A stretch of 64,000 bases of DNA from Accumulibacter sp. GTDB lineage: Bacteria; Pseudomonadota; Gammaproteobacteria; Burkholderiales; Rhodocyclaceae. The DNA is taken from NCBI GenBank assembly GCA_024235695.1, contig JACKLX010000007.1, positions 62,001-126,000 on the forward strand, in the 5' to 3' direction. Below are positions 1 to 8,058 of the stretch, in pieces. How positions within the stretch are numbered: position 1 is the first letter of the stretch; each line of letters begins with the position of its first letter. Position numbers and translations under genes: made by a program. The notes under the pieces were generated by a model. That model worked only from the letters and a program-made list of their open reading frames with translations, ran no database searches and was not told the DNA's origin.

Positions 1-2
1 GT

Positions 3-551
3 CAGAAACAGGTCAGCTTCTCCAACAGCATATTCGTTGTCGCGACGCGTCTGATGACCAAGAGCAGTTCCGGGATCAAGGACTTCCCTGACCTTGCTGG
101 CAAGAATGTCGTGACCACCGCCGGCACCACCTCCGAACGCCTGCTGCGCAAGATGAACGAAGATAACCACATGAAAATGAAGATCATCAGCGCGAAGGAT
201 CACGGGGACGCGTTCCAGACCCTGGAAAGTGGCCGCGCGGCCGCCTTCGTGATGGACGAAGTGCTGCTGTACGGCGAAATGGCGAGCGCCAAGAACCCGC
301 GCGAGTGGGCCGTCGTCGGCACGCCACAGTCGTACGAAGCCTATGCCTGCATGATGCGCAAGGATGACCCGGCGTTCAAGAAGGTCGTCGATGACGCGCT
401 CGCCAAGGTGATGACCTCGGGCGAAGCCGAGAAGCTCTACGCCAAGTGGTTCCTGCAGCCGATCCCGTCGAAGGGCCTGACCCTCAACTTCGCGCTTTCG
501 TACGCCCTCAAGAAGCTGTACAAGTCGCCCAACGACAAGGCTTACGAGTAG
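3..551 (+). CDS. gltI: Glutamate/aspartate ABC transporter periplasmic binding protein, C-terminal part
   Basis: The open frame enters from the left edge and gives the last 182 residues of a family 3 solute-binding protein. It captures glutamate or aspartate in the periplasm for a GltJKL-type importer. The sequence tracks E. coli GltI closely: TTAGTTSERLL near the ligand site, SAKDHGDAFQTLESGRAAAF in the hinge, YACMMRKDDPAFKKVVDD and the C-terminal PNDKAYE. Signal peptide and N-lobe lie outside the window. No permease gene follows; the next gene (gabT) is convergent, so the transporter genes are probably absent here or upstream. Glutamate uptake next to 4-aminobutyrate catabolic genes is a sensible pairing but is inference. 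Confidence 0.9.
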   Translation, partial: QKQVSFSNSIFVVATRLMTKSSSGIKDFPDLAGKNVVTTAGTTSERLLRKMNEDNHMKMKIISAKDHGDAFQTLESGRAAAFVMDEVLLYGEMASAKNPREWAVVGTPQSYEAYACMMRKDDPAFKKVVDDALAKVMTSGEAEKLYAKWFLQPIPSKGLTLNFALSYALKKLYKSPNDKAYE

Positions 552-878
552 GCTTAGCGGCGAGAGCGGGGCCCCCGGCATCCGGCCGGCGTTTTCCGGG
601 CGGGCCACGGCGACGTCGGGCTTGGGGGCGCAGCAGCCTGGCCGCCCCGCCTCCGCCGGCACCGACTGGCGCGCTGATCGCGGTGATGAGCGCGCGACTC
701 ACCCCTGATCCGGAACCGGCGCGATGGCCGCGCGCCCTCCGGAATTGCCCGCATGGGCAACGCCTGCTAGCCTTGAAGTGGAAAGGAACGCCGGTCGCCT
801 TGGTCCTCGTTCGGCTGGCGCCGGGAGCGTCGAACGAGATCCTCGCGGTGTTTCGATCGATGCTCCCGGACGACAGCT
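552..878. other. Intergenic stretch, nothing recognised
   Basis: This GC-rich gap separates two convergent genes. Several open frames cross it, but they are high-GC artefacts with no recognisable motif. No clear terminator with a T-tract was seen. Confidence 0.5.
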
Positions 879-2186
879 TCAGGCGCCTACCGCCTGCAGC
901 GACGCCTCGATGATGTCCAGACCTTCGTCCAGTACGGCCTCCGGGATGGTCAGCGGCACCATCACCCGCAGGACATTGCCGTGCGGCCCACACAACAGCA
1001 GCAGCAAACCGCGTTTTGCCGCTTCGTTCTTCAGGGAAGTGGCGATGTCGGCCGCCGGTTGCTTCGCGTCGCCATCACGGCAGAACTCCACGGCCGTCAT
1101 CGCGCCCAGCCCGCGCACCTCGGCGATCGTCGAGAACTGGGCCTGCATGGCCTCGAAGCGCGCGCGCATGCGTTCGCCAAGCACCATCGAGCGCTCGCAG
1201 AGCTTTTCTGCCTCGACGACGTCGAGGACCGCCAGGGCGCCGGCAACCGCCACCGGATTTCCCGCATAGGTCGATCCCAGGCCGCCAACGTCCGCGGCAT
1301 CCATGATCTGCGCCTTGCCGACCACCGCGGCAATCGGCAAGCCGCCGCCAAGGCCCTTGGCCATGGTGATGATGTCGGGCTCGACATCGTAGTGCTCGCT
1401 GGCAAACAGTCTGCCGCAGCGGGCAACGCCGGTCTGCACTTCATCGGCGACCAGAAGGATGCCGTGCGTGTCGCACAGCGCGCGCAGGCGGCGCAGAAAA
1501 CCGAGCGGCGCCGGCACGTAGCCACCTTCGCCCTGGACCGGCTCGATGAAGATCGCCGCAACGCGCGAGGCTTCGATACTGGTCGCGAACAGTCGCTCGA
1601 TGGCGGCGATGGAATCTTCTTCCGACACCCCCTGCAGGGCATTCGGGAAGGGAACATGGAAGATCTCGCCGGGGAATGGCCCGAACTTGATCTTGTAGGG
1701 AGCGATCTTGCCGGTCAGCGCCATGCCGAACATCGTGCGACCATGGAAACCGCCGCCGAAAGCGATCAGCCCCGAGCGCCCGGTCGCCGCACGGGCGATC
1801 TTGACGGCGTTCTCGACAGCCTCGGCGCCGGTATTGACGAGGAAAGATTTCTTCGGAGTGCTGCCCGGGGCGGCCGCATTGAGCCGCTCGCACAGCTCGA
1901 CGTACGATTCGTAGGCCACCACCTGGAAACAGGTATGGGTAAAGGTCGACAGTTGCTGGCGCGCCGCATCGACGACCCGGGGATGGCAGTGACCGGTATT
2001 GACCACGGCAATGCCGGCGCAGAAGTCGATCCAGCGACGGCCTTCGACATCCCAGATCTCCGCGTTCTCGGCCCTTTCGGCGAACAGCGCGTGTCCCTGG
2101 CCGACGCCTTTCGGCAGCGCTGCCAGGCGGCGGGCCATCAGCTCGGAATTGGTCTTGAAGCTCAGCTTTTCCTTCGGTGCATTCAT
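879..2186 (-). CDS. gabT: 4-aminobutyrate aminotransferase
   Basis: PLP-dependent class III aminotransferase of 435 residues that moves the amino group of 4-aminobutyrate to 2-oxoglutarate, giving succinate semialdehyde and glutamate. Visible features: GIAVVNTGHCHP near the N-terminus, VNTGAEAVENAVKIAR for PLP phosphate binding, GGFHGRT, FIEPVQGEGGY, VADEVQTG with the PLP-contacting Asp, and the Schiff-base lysine in MAKGLGGGLP near residue 277. The ATG at 2186 is chosen because GGAG lies about 8 bases upstream and the protein then starts where GabT homologues do; a longer frame reaches 2450 without support. It follows gabD with a 41-base gap and is probably co-transcribed. Confidence 0.95.
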   Translation of the reverse strand: MNAPKEKLSFKTNSELMARRLAALPKGVGQGHALFAERAENAEIWDVEGRRWIDFCAGIAVVNTGHCHPRVVDAARQQLSTFTHTCFQVVAYESYVELCERLNAAAPGSTPKKSFLVNTGAEAVENAVKIARAATGRSGLIAFGGGFHGRTMFGMALTGKIAPYKIKFGPFPGEIFHVPFPNALQGVSEEDSIAAIERLFATSIEASRVAAIFIEPVQGEGGYVPAPLGFLRRLRALCDTHGILLVADEVQTGVARCGRLFASEHYDVEPDIITMAKGLGGGLPIAAVVGKAQIMDAADVGGLGSTYAGNPVAVAGALAVLDVVEAEKLCERSMVLGERMRARFEAMQAQFSTIAEVRGLGAMTAVEFCRDGDAKQPAADIATSLKNEAAKRGLLLLLCGPHGNVLRVMVPLTIPEAVLDEGLDIIEASLQAVGA

Positions 2187-2227
2187 CTTGATCTCCTTGG
2201 CAACATTGACTGCTTTGATCGGGCGGT

Positions 2228-3682
2228 TCAATTGATCCCGCCGATGCAGATGTATTTGATTTCGACGTAATCCTCGATTCCGTAGCGCGAACCCTCGCGC
2301 CCCAGCCCGGACGACTTCATGCCGCCGAACGGCGCGACCTCGGTCGAGATCAGGCCGGTATTGACGCCGACGATGCCGTACTCGAGGGCGTTGGCCACCC
2401 GCAGGCTGCGCGCCAGATTCTCGGTGTAGAAATACGACGCCAGGCCACACTCGGTATCGTTGGCCATCGCCACCGCATCGGCCTCGGTCTTGAAGGTGAA
2501 CACCGGCGCCACCGGCCCGAATACCTCCTCGCGGGCAATGCGCATCTGTGGCGTCACGCCGGCGAGGATCGTCGGCTCGTAATAGGTTCCGCCGAGACTG
2601 TGCCGCGTGCCGCCACAGACGATACGAGCCCCCTGATCGCGCGCGTCGGCGACCAGTTCTTCCACCTTGGCGATCGCCGCGTCATCAATCAGCGGACCTT
2701 GCGTGACGCCGTCTTCCATACCGTTGCCGACGCGCAGTGCGGCGACCGCGGTCGCGAGTTTCTCGACGAATTGATCGTGGATACCTTCCTGAACCAGCAG
2801 TCGGTTCGCACAGACGCAGGTCTGGCCGGTGTTGCGGTATTTCGAGAGCATCGCTCCCTGCACGGCGGCGTCCAGGTCGGCATCGTCGAAAACGATGAAC
2901 GGCGCGTTGCCGCCCAACTCGAGCGACAGCTTCTTGATCGTCGGAGCGCACTGTTGCATGAGAATCCGACCAACCTCGGTAGAGCCGGTAAAGCTCAGCT
3001 TGCGAACCGTCGGATTGGCGCACAACTCGCCACCGATGGCGATCGGGTCGCCGGTGAGCACGTTGAATACTCCCCTGGGGACGCCGGCCCGCTCCGCGAG
3101 TTCGGCAAGTGCGAGGGCCGAAAGCGGCGTTGCTTCGGCCGGCTTGAGGACGACCGAACAGCCCGCCGCCAACGCCGGACCAACCTTGCGAGTAATCATC
3201 GCGGCGGGAAAATTCCACGGCGTGATCGCGGCGCAGACGCCGATCGCTTCCTTGGCCACCAAGACGCGCTTGTCGCCCTGATGCGGCGGAATCATGTCGC
3301 CGTAGAGGCGCTTGCCCTCCTCGGCAAACCACTCGATGAACGACGCGGCGTAGGCGATCTCGCCGCGTGATTCGGCAAGAGGTTTGCCCTGCTCGGCGGT
3401 CATCAGACGAGCGAGATCCTCCTGATTGGCGAGCAACAACTCGTACCAGCGGCGCAGAACCTTCGCTCTCTCTCCCGCCGTCCTGGCGCGCCAGGCGGGT
3501 TGGGCAAGCCGCGCCGCCTCAATGGCGCGACGGGTCTCGGCCGCACCGGCGTCGGGCACGGCTGCCAGTTGTTCTCCGGTAGCCGGGTTGGTCACGGTGA
3601 AGGTAAGCGCACTGTCGGCGCCCACCCATTCTCCATCGATGTAGCACAACTGCTTGAGCAGTGATCGGTCAGCAAGCTCCAA
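2228..3682 (-). CDS. gabD: Succinate-semialdehyde dehydrogenase (NADP+)
   Basis: Aldehyde dehydrogenase of 484 residues (E. coli GabD has 482) that oxidises succinate semialdehyde to succinate, completing the GABA shunt with gabT. Seen: ITPWNFPAAMITRK, FTGSTEVGR for the cofactor site, general base Glu in LELGGNAPF near residue 255 and catalytic Cys in NTGQTCVCANR near residue 289. The C-terminal GLGREGSRYGIEDYVEIKY is typical of GabD. The start is set at a TTG because AGGAG lies 8 bases before it and no ATG fits; the frame runs open to 3754 but without a ribosome site. First gene of the gabD-gabT unit. Confidence 0.93.
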   Translation of the reverse strand: MELADRSLLKQLCYIDGEWVGADSALTFTVTNPATGEQLAAVPDAGAAETRRAIEAARLAQPAWRARTAGERAKVLRRWYELLLANQEDLARLMTAEQGKPLAESRGEIAYAASFIEWFAEEGKRLYGDMIPPHQGDKRVLVAKEAIGVCAAITPWNFPAAMITRKVGPALAAGCSVVLKPAEATPLSALALAELAERAGVPRGVFNVLTGDPIAIGGELCANPTVRKLSFTGSTEVGRILMQQCAPTIKKLSLELGGNAPFIVFDDADLDAAVQGAMLSKYRNTGQTCVCANRLLVQEGIHDQFVEKLATAVAALRVGNGMEDGVTQGPLIDDAAIAKVEELVADARDQGARIVCGGTRHSLGGTYYEPTILAGVTPQMRIAREEVFGPVAPVFTFKTEADAVAMANDTECGLASYFYTENLARSLRVANALEYGIVGVNTGLISTEVAPFGGMKSSGLGREGSRYGIEDYVEIKYICIGGIN

Positions 3683-4381
3683 GGACTTATCTCCTGTTGG
3701 CCGGGTCAATCGGCAGAAACGGTCGTCGGGGCGGTAGCCGGCCACCAGACACACACCCGAACCTGCGCCACTCTACACGCACAAACGGTTCAATAAAGAA
3801 CCAATTGTTGTATCTATGACGACACCGCTTTCGCGAGATGACCGAACGGATTGTGTGCACACCTGGCCGCACGCGTGTCGGCAGGGGCGATGCGGACGAT
3901 CGTCGGGATTGCCCGTGTTGGCGTTTGCGCCACCGACGCGATCGGCAGGCCCCGTACGCCGCGGGCGAGTGACGGATTCGACGCCGGCAAGCGTCGGTCA
4001 AAGCCATACGAAGGCGGGAATGAAGGCCAGACGACGGGTGTTTGATCGTCAGCGCCAGGCGACCGGCGCCACTGGCGTAGTCAAGCCCCTACGCCAACCT
4101 TGCCGCCGGGCGGCAACCGGCACGACGGGGTCATCGTGGCGGCAAGCGCCAGACCGAGCAAGCGAGAAACGTCGGCGGGTTTTCACGGCTGCTCGGCAAT
4201 GCGACCCTCGCCAGTGGTGGCCGTCGACACCGACGCCGACCTTTCGGCAGTTCCCAGACCAATGTGCCAGACGTCTGCGGCGCCGCTTGTCGACAGGCCC
4301 TCAGTGCGCCCTTGTGGGGTGCCGGGCCGTCGCCTCGATTCGGCCGCCACGACGGCGGCACGAGCCCGCTGCCGGTCGCCG
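3683..4381. other. Long intergenic region upstream of gabD
   Basis: About 700 bases between gabD and the universal stress gene. Open frames here are low-complexity arginine-rich translations with no homology I recognise. The only AT-rich patch (about 3780-3820) holds the inverted repeat listed separately and is the likely gabD promoter zone. The rest shows nothing I can support. Confidence 0.5.
3787..3802. promoter_or_regulatory. Inverted repeat upstream of gabD, possible operator
   Basis: GGTTC-aataaa-GAACC is a perfect 5-base inverted repeat in the only AT-rich part of the gabD upstream region, about 105 bases before the TTG start. It could bind a regulator of the GABA genes. No regulator gene is adjacent, so the role is a guess. 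Confidence 0.3.
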
Positions 4382-4825
4382 CTATCGGAAGACGATCACC
4401 GGCACCTTGGAGTGCGATATCACCTTCTGCGTAACGCTGCCGAGCAGCAGCTTCTTGAACTCGCTGCGGCCGCGCGTGGCGATGAAAATGGCGTCACACT
4501 TCTTCTTCTTCGCGGCGTCGATGATCCCTTCGTACGCCGAAGGCGGCTTGCTGATCAGCCCCGAGTATGGAACATCGGCGGCGGCAGCGGCGCTGGCAAT
4601 CTCATCGAGGTATTTCTCGCCCGTCACGCGGGCCAGCCGATCCAGCTTGTTCATCATGCTCTTGTCGATCAGGTCACCGTCGCCGAACAGCGAGGGCGAC
4701 AAGATCAGGATTCCGTAGTAGCCCGTGACTCTTGCTCCGAGCGCATGCGCGAACTTGACGCCGGCCTTGATGGCCTGTCGCGACACGGCCGAACCATCGG
4801 TGGGAATGAGGATGTTCTTGAACAT
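4382..4825 (-). CDS. Universal stress protein, UspA family
   Basis: Single Usp domain of 147 residues. It opens with FKNILIPTDGS, the usual first beta strand with the nucleotide-binding Asp, and carries the C-terminal ATP-binding pattern G-R-S-(x)7-G-S in ATRGRSEFKKLLLGS followed by VPVIVF. Such cytoplasmic proteins bind ATP and rise under stress or growth arrest; the specific role is unknown. Start: ATG at 4825 with GGGAG about 9 bases upstream. It stands alone, with gaps of several hundred bases on both sides. Confidence 0.9.
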   Translation of the reverse strand: MFKNILIPTDGSAVSRQAIKAGVKFAHALGARVTGYYGILILSPSLFGDGDLIDKSMMNKLDRLARVTGEKYLDEIASAAAAADVPYSGLISKPPSAYEGIIDAAKKKKCDAIFIATRGRSEFKKLLLGSVTQKVISHSKVPVIVFR

Positions 4826-5281
4826 GTCATGTTCTCCCGGTAGTTGCACGCTGCGAGGGGCACGCCCCTTCGCCACTCCCGGAGCCAGGTGACTACCACC
4901 TCGACGCCGGCTCTTCTGATGGCAGGCGGGAGGCGGACGATCCGTCCTCGGACACGCCCACTGCCCGCCGCATCCCTGCCGCACGCCCAGAGGATCGGCA
5001 AGCCCAAGAAGCTGAAGGCAGTATAGGGGTTCCGACAAATGGCGGTCAATCTCCGGCAAGAACCCTCGCCTTTCCCGGCGGCGTTACGCCGGCAGCCGTC
5101 TGCTGGTAGTGGTGCCATGCTGTCATGCTCGCCCGCGTCGTCAGCCGGCAGCAGGGAGGCGGCGTGCTCTTCGAGGGCGGCCAAGCGCTGTCGTCGGGTG
5201 CGCGCCGATCCGGCGTATAATTCGTCGAGTTCCTGGCCGCCCTGCCTTGTGCGGCCCCGCCCACTTCCCAGGGAAAACGAC
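4826..5281. other. Intergenic region between divergent usp and SYLF genes
   Basis: About 450 bases that must hold the promoters of two divergent genes. A TATAAT at 5216-5221 lies 60 bases before the plus-strand lipoprotein gene but has no convincing -35 hexamer. No coding signal is seen. Confidence 0.45.
5216..5221 (+). promoter_or_regulatory. Possible -10 element of the SYLF lipoprotein gene
   Basis: A perfect TATAAT stands about 60 bases before the ATG at 5282 in otherwise GC-rich DNA. The region 16-18 bases upstream has no good TTGACA match, so an activator or another sigma factor would be needed. Confidence 0.35.
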
Positions 5282-5881
5282 ATGAAACAATCGGCCCGAC
5301 TCGCGCAGAAACTTATCACGCTCTTTCTCGCTGCATCACTGGGCGCGCTCGCCGCATGCTCGACGGCCGACAAACAGCCCGAGTCGCGTAACCTCGACGC
5401 GGCGCAAGTCTCCCAGGAGCGCGAGAAGACCCTCGCCATGGCAAGGACCGCGCTCGACAAGCTCTACGCAACTGACCCCGACGCCAAAGCCGTGATCAAA
5501 CGTGCCGCCGGTTACGGCGTCTTCGACATCACCACGGTCAACGCGCTCATCGTCGTCGGCGCACGCGGCCCCGGTGTGATTTTCGACAATGCCACGGGCA
5601 AGCCAACGTACATGCAGGCGGTTCGCGCCGGCACTGGCCCGGGTCTGGGCTACCAGACCCTCTATCAGATCTTCGTCTTCAAGTCAGCAGAAGCGCTCGA
5701 TCAATTCAAGGTCGGCGGCAAGGCGGGTGGCGATATCGGCGCCTCGGCGACCGCCGGTTCGACGGGCAAGACGATCTCCTTCAATCCCAACATCGACGTC
5801 TACCAGTTGACCGAGAAGGGCTTCGCTCTCCAGGCCAACTGGGGCGCCGCAGGCTATTACGTTGACCCGGACCTGAATTGA
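5282..5881 (+). CDS. Lipoprotein with SYLF (YSC84-like) domain
   Basis: Protein of 199 residues. Residues 1-26 form a lipoprotein signal ending in the lipobox L-A-A-C, so it is probably attached to the inner leaflet of the outer membrane. The mature part has the SYLF/YSC84 pattern: KRAAGYGVFDITTVNALIVV, TYMQAVRAGTGPGLGYQ, YQIFVFKSAEALDQF, GGKAGGDIGASATAG and a final NWGAAGYYVDPDLN. SYLF domains bind lipids in other systems; the bacterial role is not established. AGGG precedes the ATG by about 10 bases. A second SYLF protein is encoded at 9808. Confidence 0.85.
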   Translation: MKQSARLAQKLITLFLAASLGALAACSTADKQPESRNLDAAQVSQEREKTLAMARTALDKLYATDPDAKAVIKRAAGYGVFDITTVNALIVVGARGPGVIFDNATGKPTYMQAVRAGTGPGLGYQTLYQIFVFKSAEALDQFKVGGKAGGDIGASATAGSTGKTISFNPNIDVYQLTEKGFALQANWGAAGYYVDPDLN

Positions 5882-5929
5882 CGGCCGAGAGGCTTGATTC
5901 CTGCCGGACGGCTCAGCAGATCGCGGAAA

Positions 5930-6526
5930 ATGACGGTTCCCTGTTTCTCGGACATTGACGTCGCTCTGCGCGGCGGGCGTAGGGTACATATCCGCACGGT
6001 TCGCAGCTCGGACGAGGGCGAACTCCTCCAGGCTTTCTAGCGGCTGGACGCGGATGCACGCCACATGCGCTTCATGCGGGTTGTCGGCGAGCCCAACGTG
6101 GCCCAATTGCGCAAGGTCCTCGCCTCGTTCCCCGAAAGCGGCATCGGCCTCGTCGCCACGGTCCCAGCTGTTGACGGGATCGATATCGTCGGCTCTGCCC
6201 TCGCGGTGGTCGTCGGCAGCGACCCGGCGAGCTGCGAGTTTTCGGTCACCGTCGCCCGGCACTACGGCGGAGCCGGACTTGGTCATGCCCTGATGAGCGC
6301 GCTGATCGCGGCCGCCAGAGCGCGCGGGCTGGTCGAAATGGAAGGTTTCGTGCTGCGCGTCAACGGACCTATGCTGGGCCTCGCCAGCCGCCTCGGCTTT
6401 GCCCTCTCGTCCGATCCGGACGACCCTTCGGTCGCCATCTGCCGGCTGCGCCTCGACACGGCGACGACGAACCGGTCCGTCGACCAACGGTCGCGCGTCC
6501 AAGGCAGTGTCCAAACGGCGTCATGA
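5930..6526 (+). pseudogene. GNAT acetyltransferase interrupted by an in-frame amber codon
   Basis: Reading from the ATG at 5930 gives 36 residues (ALRGGRRVHIRTVRSSDEGE then LLQAF), a TAG at 6038-6040, then RLDADARHMRFM and a complete GNAT core. The part before the stop matches the N-terminus of Pat-like acetyltransferases, where R-I-R-P-(I/V)-R-P-x-D and LLQAF-x-x-L-(S/D)-x-x-(S/A)-R are continuous. The acetyl-CoA loop is present as ARHYGGAGLGHALM. From the ATG at 6065 a 153-residue product could still be made, lacking the first strand. Either the gene is broken, the stop is read through, or one base is wrong. A related intact gene lies at 51540. Confidence 0.75.
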
Positions 6527-6872
6527 CGCCTTGCCCGGTACCCGATATCGAGTCCTCGGCGCCACAAATGCTCGGCGAGGGCGAAAAGCGCGTGGCTGAA
6601 CAGGGCGCTACCCTGTGGGCGGCGGGACTGATGTCGCGGCGTACTCGAGGTGGTGCGACATTCCGGATTGACCGGCCCGCCCGGCCGTGAGCGCATGCTG
6701 TTCAACGCGCGCGGCAAGCGAAGGTAGCAGGCCATGCCGGCGGCGACCGGCGGCACCGGTAAGTGAACCTGGTCCGGGCACGCGAGCGGCGTCTCGTCAC
6801 TCACCTTCGCAAAGTGGCGAGGAAGCCGGCGCAACACATCGCAACGTCTCGAGAATCGAGACCACCGTCAAG
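6527..6872. other. Intergenic region between convergent genes
   Basis: About 345 bases downstream of both the GNAT remnant and ackA. Apart from the hairpin at 6846-6862 nothing was recognised. Confidence 0.5.
6846..6862 (-). terminator. Hairpin just downstream of ackA
   Basis: GTCTCGA-gaa-TCGAGAC is a perfect 7-base stem with a 3-base loop, 11 bases past the ackA stop. There is no T-tract after it, so it may act with Rho or as an mRNA 3' end stabiliser. Confidence 0.45.
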
Positions 6873-8057
6873 TCAGAGCCCGAGCAGCTTGCGCGTGTGG
6901 CGGGCGATCATCAACTCCTCGTTGGTCGGTACGACCCATGCTGAAACCCTGCTGCCGGCGCTGCTGATACGCGGACCCGCTTGCTCGTTGGCCGCCGGGT
7001 CGAGGTCGATGCCCAGCCATCTCGCCTGTTCGCAGACCAGTCGGCGGATGTGGGCACTGTTCTCGCCAATGCCGGCCGTGAATACGAGGGCGTCGAGGCC
7101 ACCAAGTACCGCCGCGAGGCCGCCGAGTTCGCGGTTGATGCGATAGACGAAATGAGCGATCGCCAGTCGGGCGCGTGGTGAATCACTGTCCTGCAGGACG
7201 CGCATGTCGTTGCCGATCCCCGACAGGCCGAGCAGACCGGAGCGCTTGTAGAGCATGTTCTCGACGTCTCTTGCGCTCATGCCTTCCTGCTGCAGCAGAT
7301 AAAGGATGATGCCGGGGTCCATGTTGCCAGGCCGGGTACCCATCATCAGTCCGTCGAGCGCGGTGAAGCCCATCGAACTGCCGACACTGCGCCCGTCGCG
7401 GATCGCGCACATGCTGGCACCGCTGCCGAGGTGGGCCACGACAACCCGGCCGGCAGCAATTTCCGGCGCGACGTCGGGCAGCGTCGCCGCAATGTACTCG
7501 TAGGACAGGCCATGGAAGCCATAACGCCGGATTCCACGCTCATAGTATTCGTAAGGCAGGCCATAGAGCTGCGCGACGGTGTCCTGGGTGCGATGAAAGG
7601 CGGTATCGAAGCAGGCGACCTGCGGCAGCTCCGGCCGCGCCTCTTGCACGGCGCGAATGGCCGCCAGGTTGTGCGGCTGGTGCAGCGGTGCAAGCGGCAC
7701 GAAGGTCGCGAGTTTCTCCATCGCCTGCGGCGTGATCAGCAGCGGCGCGGAGTAATCCGGACCGCCATGGACGACGCGATGGCCGACGCCTGCCAGCTCC
7801 TGGCCAGCGAAGCGCGAACGCAACAGCACCGCAATCTCCTGCAGCGCCTGCGCGTGGTTGGCGAGTTCGCTCGTCGTCCAGCGTTGATCGACAATCACCT
7901 GACCGTCAGCGCCCCTGGCCTTGAGGCGCGGCGCCGTGCCCAGCCCTTCGACCTGACCAACGGCCATGGCAGAGAGAACACCGCAACCGCCGGCCTCAAA
8001 AATCGAGAACTTCAGGCTTGACGAGCCGGCGTTGAGAACCAGAATTACGCGACCCAT
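6873..8057 (-). CDS. ackA: Acetate kinase
   Basis: Cytoplasmic acetokinase of 394 residues that interconverts acetate plus ATP with acetyl phosphate plus ADP. Family signatures are complete: VLNAGSSSLKFSIF at the N-terminus, FDTAFHRT, RRYGFHGLSYEY, VAHLGSGASMCAI and FTAGIGENS near the end. It begins one base after the stop of the upstream Pta-type gene, with GGGAGG just before the ATG, so the two form one unit. Together they link acetyl-CoA (or another acyl-CoA) to ATP, a reaction important in organisms that take up acetate or ferment. Confidence 0.97.
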   Translation of the reverse strand: MGRVILVLNAGSSSLKFSIFEAGGCGVLSAMAVGQVEGLGTAPRLKARGADGQVIVDQRWTTSELANHAQALQEIAVLLRSRFAGQELAGVGHRVVHGGPDYSAPLLITPQAMEKLATFVPLAPLHQPHNLAAIRAVQEARPELPQVACFDTAFHRTQDTVAQLYGLPYEYYERGIRRYGFHGLSYEYIAATLPDVAPEIAAGRVVVAHLGSGASMCAIRDGRSVGSSMGFTALDGLMMGTRPGNMDPGIILYLLQQEGMSARDVENMLYKRSGLLGLSGIGNDMRVLQDSDSPRARLAIAHFVYRINRELGGLAAVLGGLDALVFTAGIGENSAHIRRLVCEQARWLGIDLDPAANEQAGPRISSAGSRVSAWVVPTNEELMIARHTRKLLGL

Positions 8058-8058
8058 C

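Noticed and set aside
981-2270. 429-codon plus-strand frame opposite gabT
   Set aside because: Antisense of a well-conserved aminotransferase; no ribosome site.
3816-4718. 300-codon plus-strand frame in the gabD-usp gap
   Set aside because: Arginine-rich low-complexity translation that runs into the antisense of the stress protein gene; no motif or start signal.
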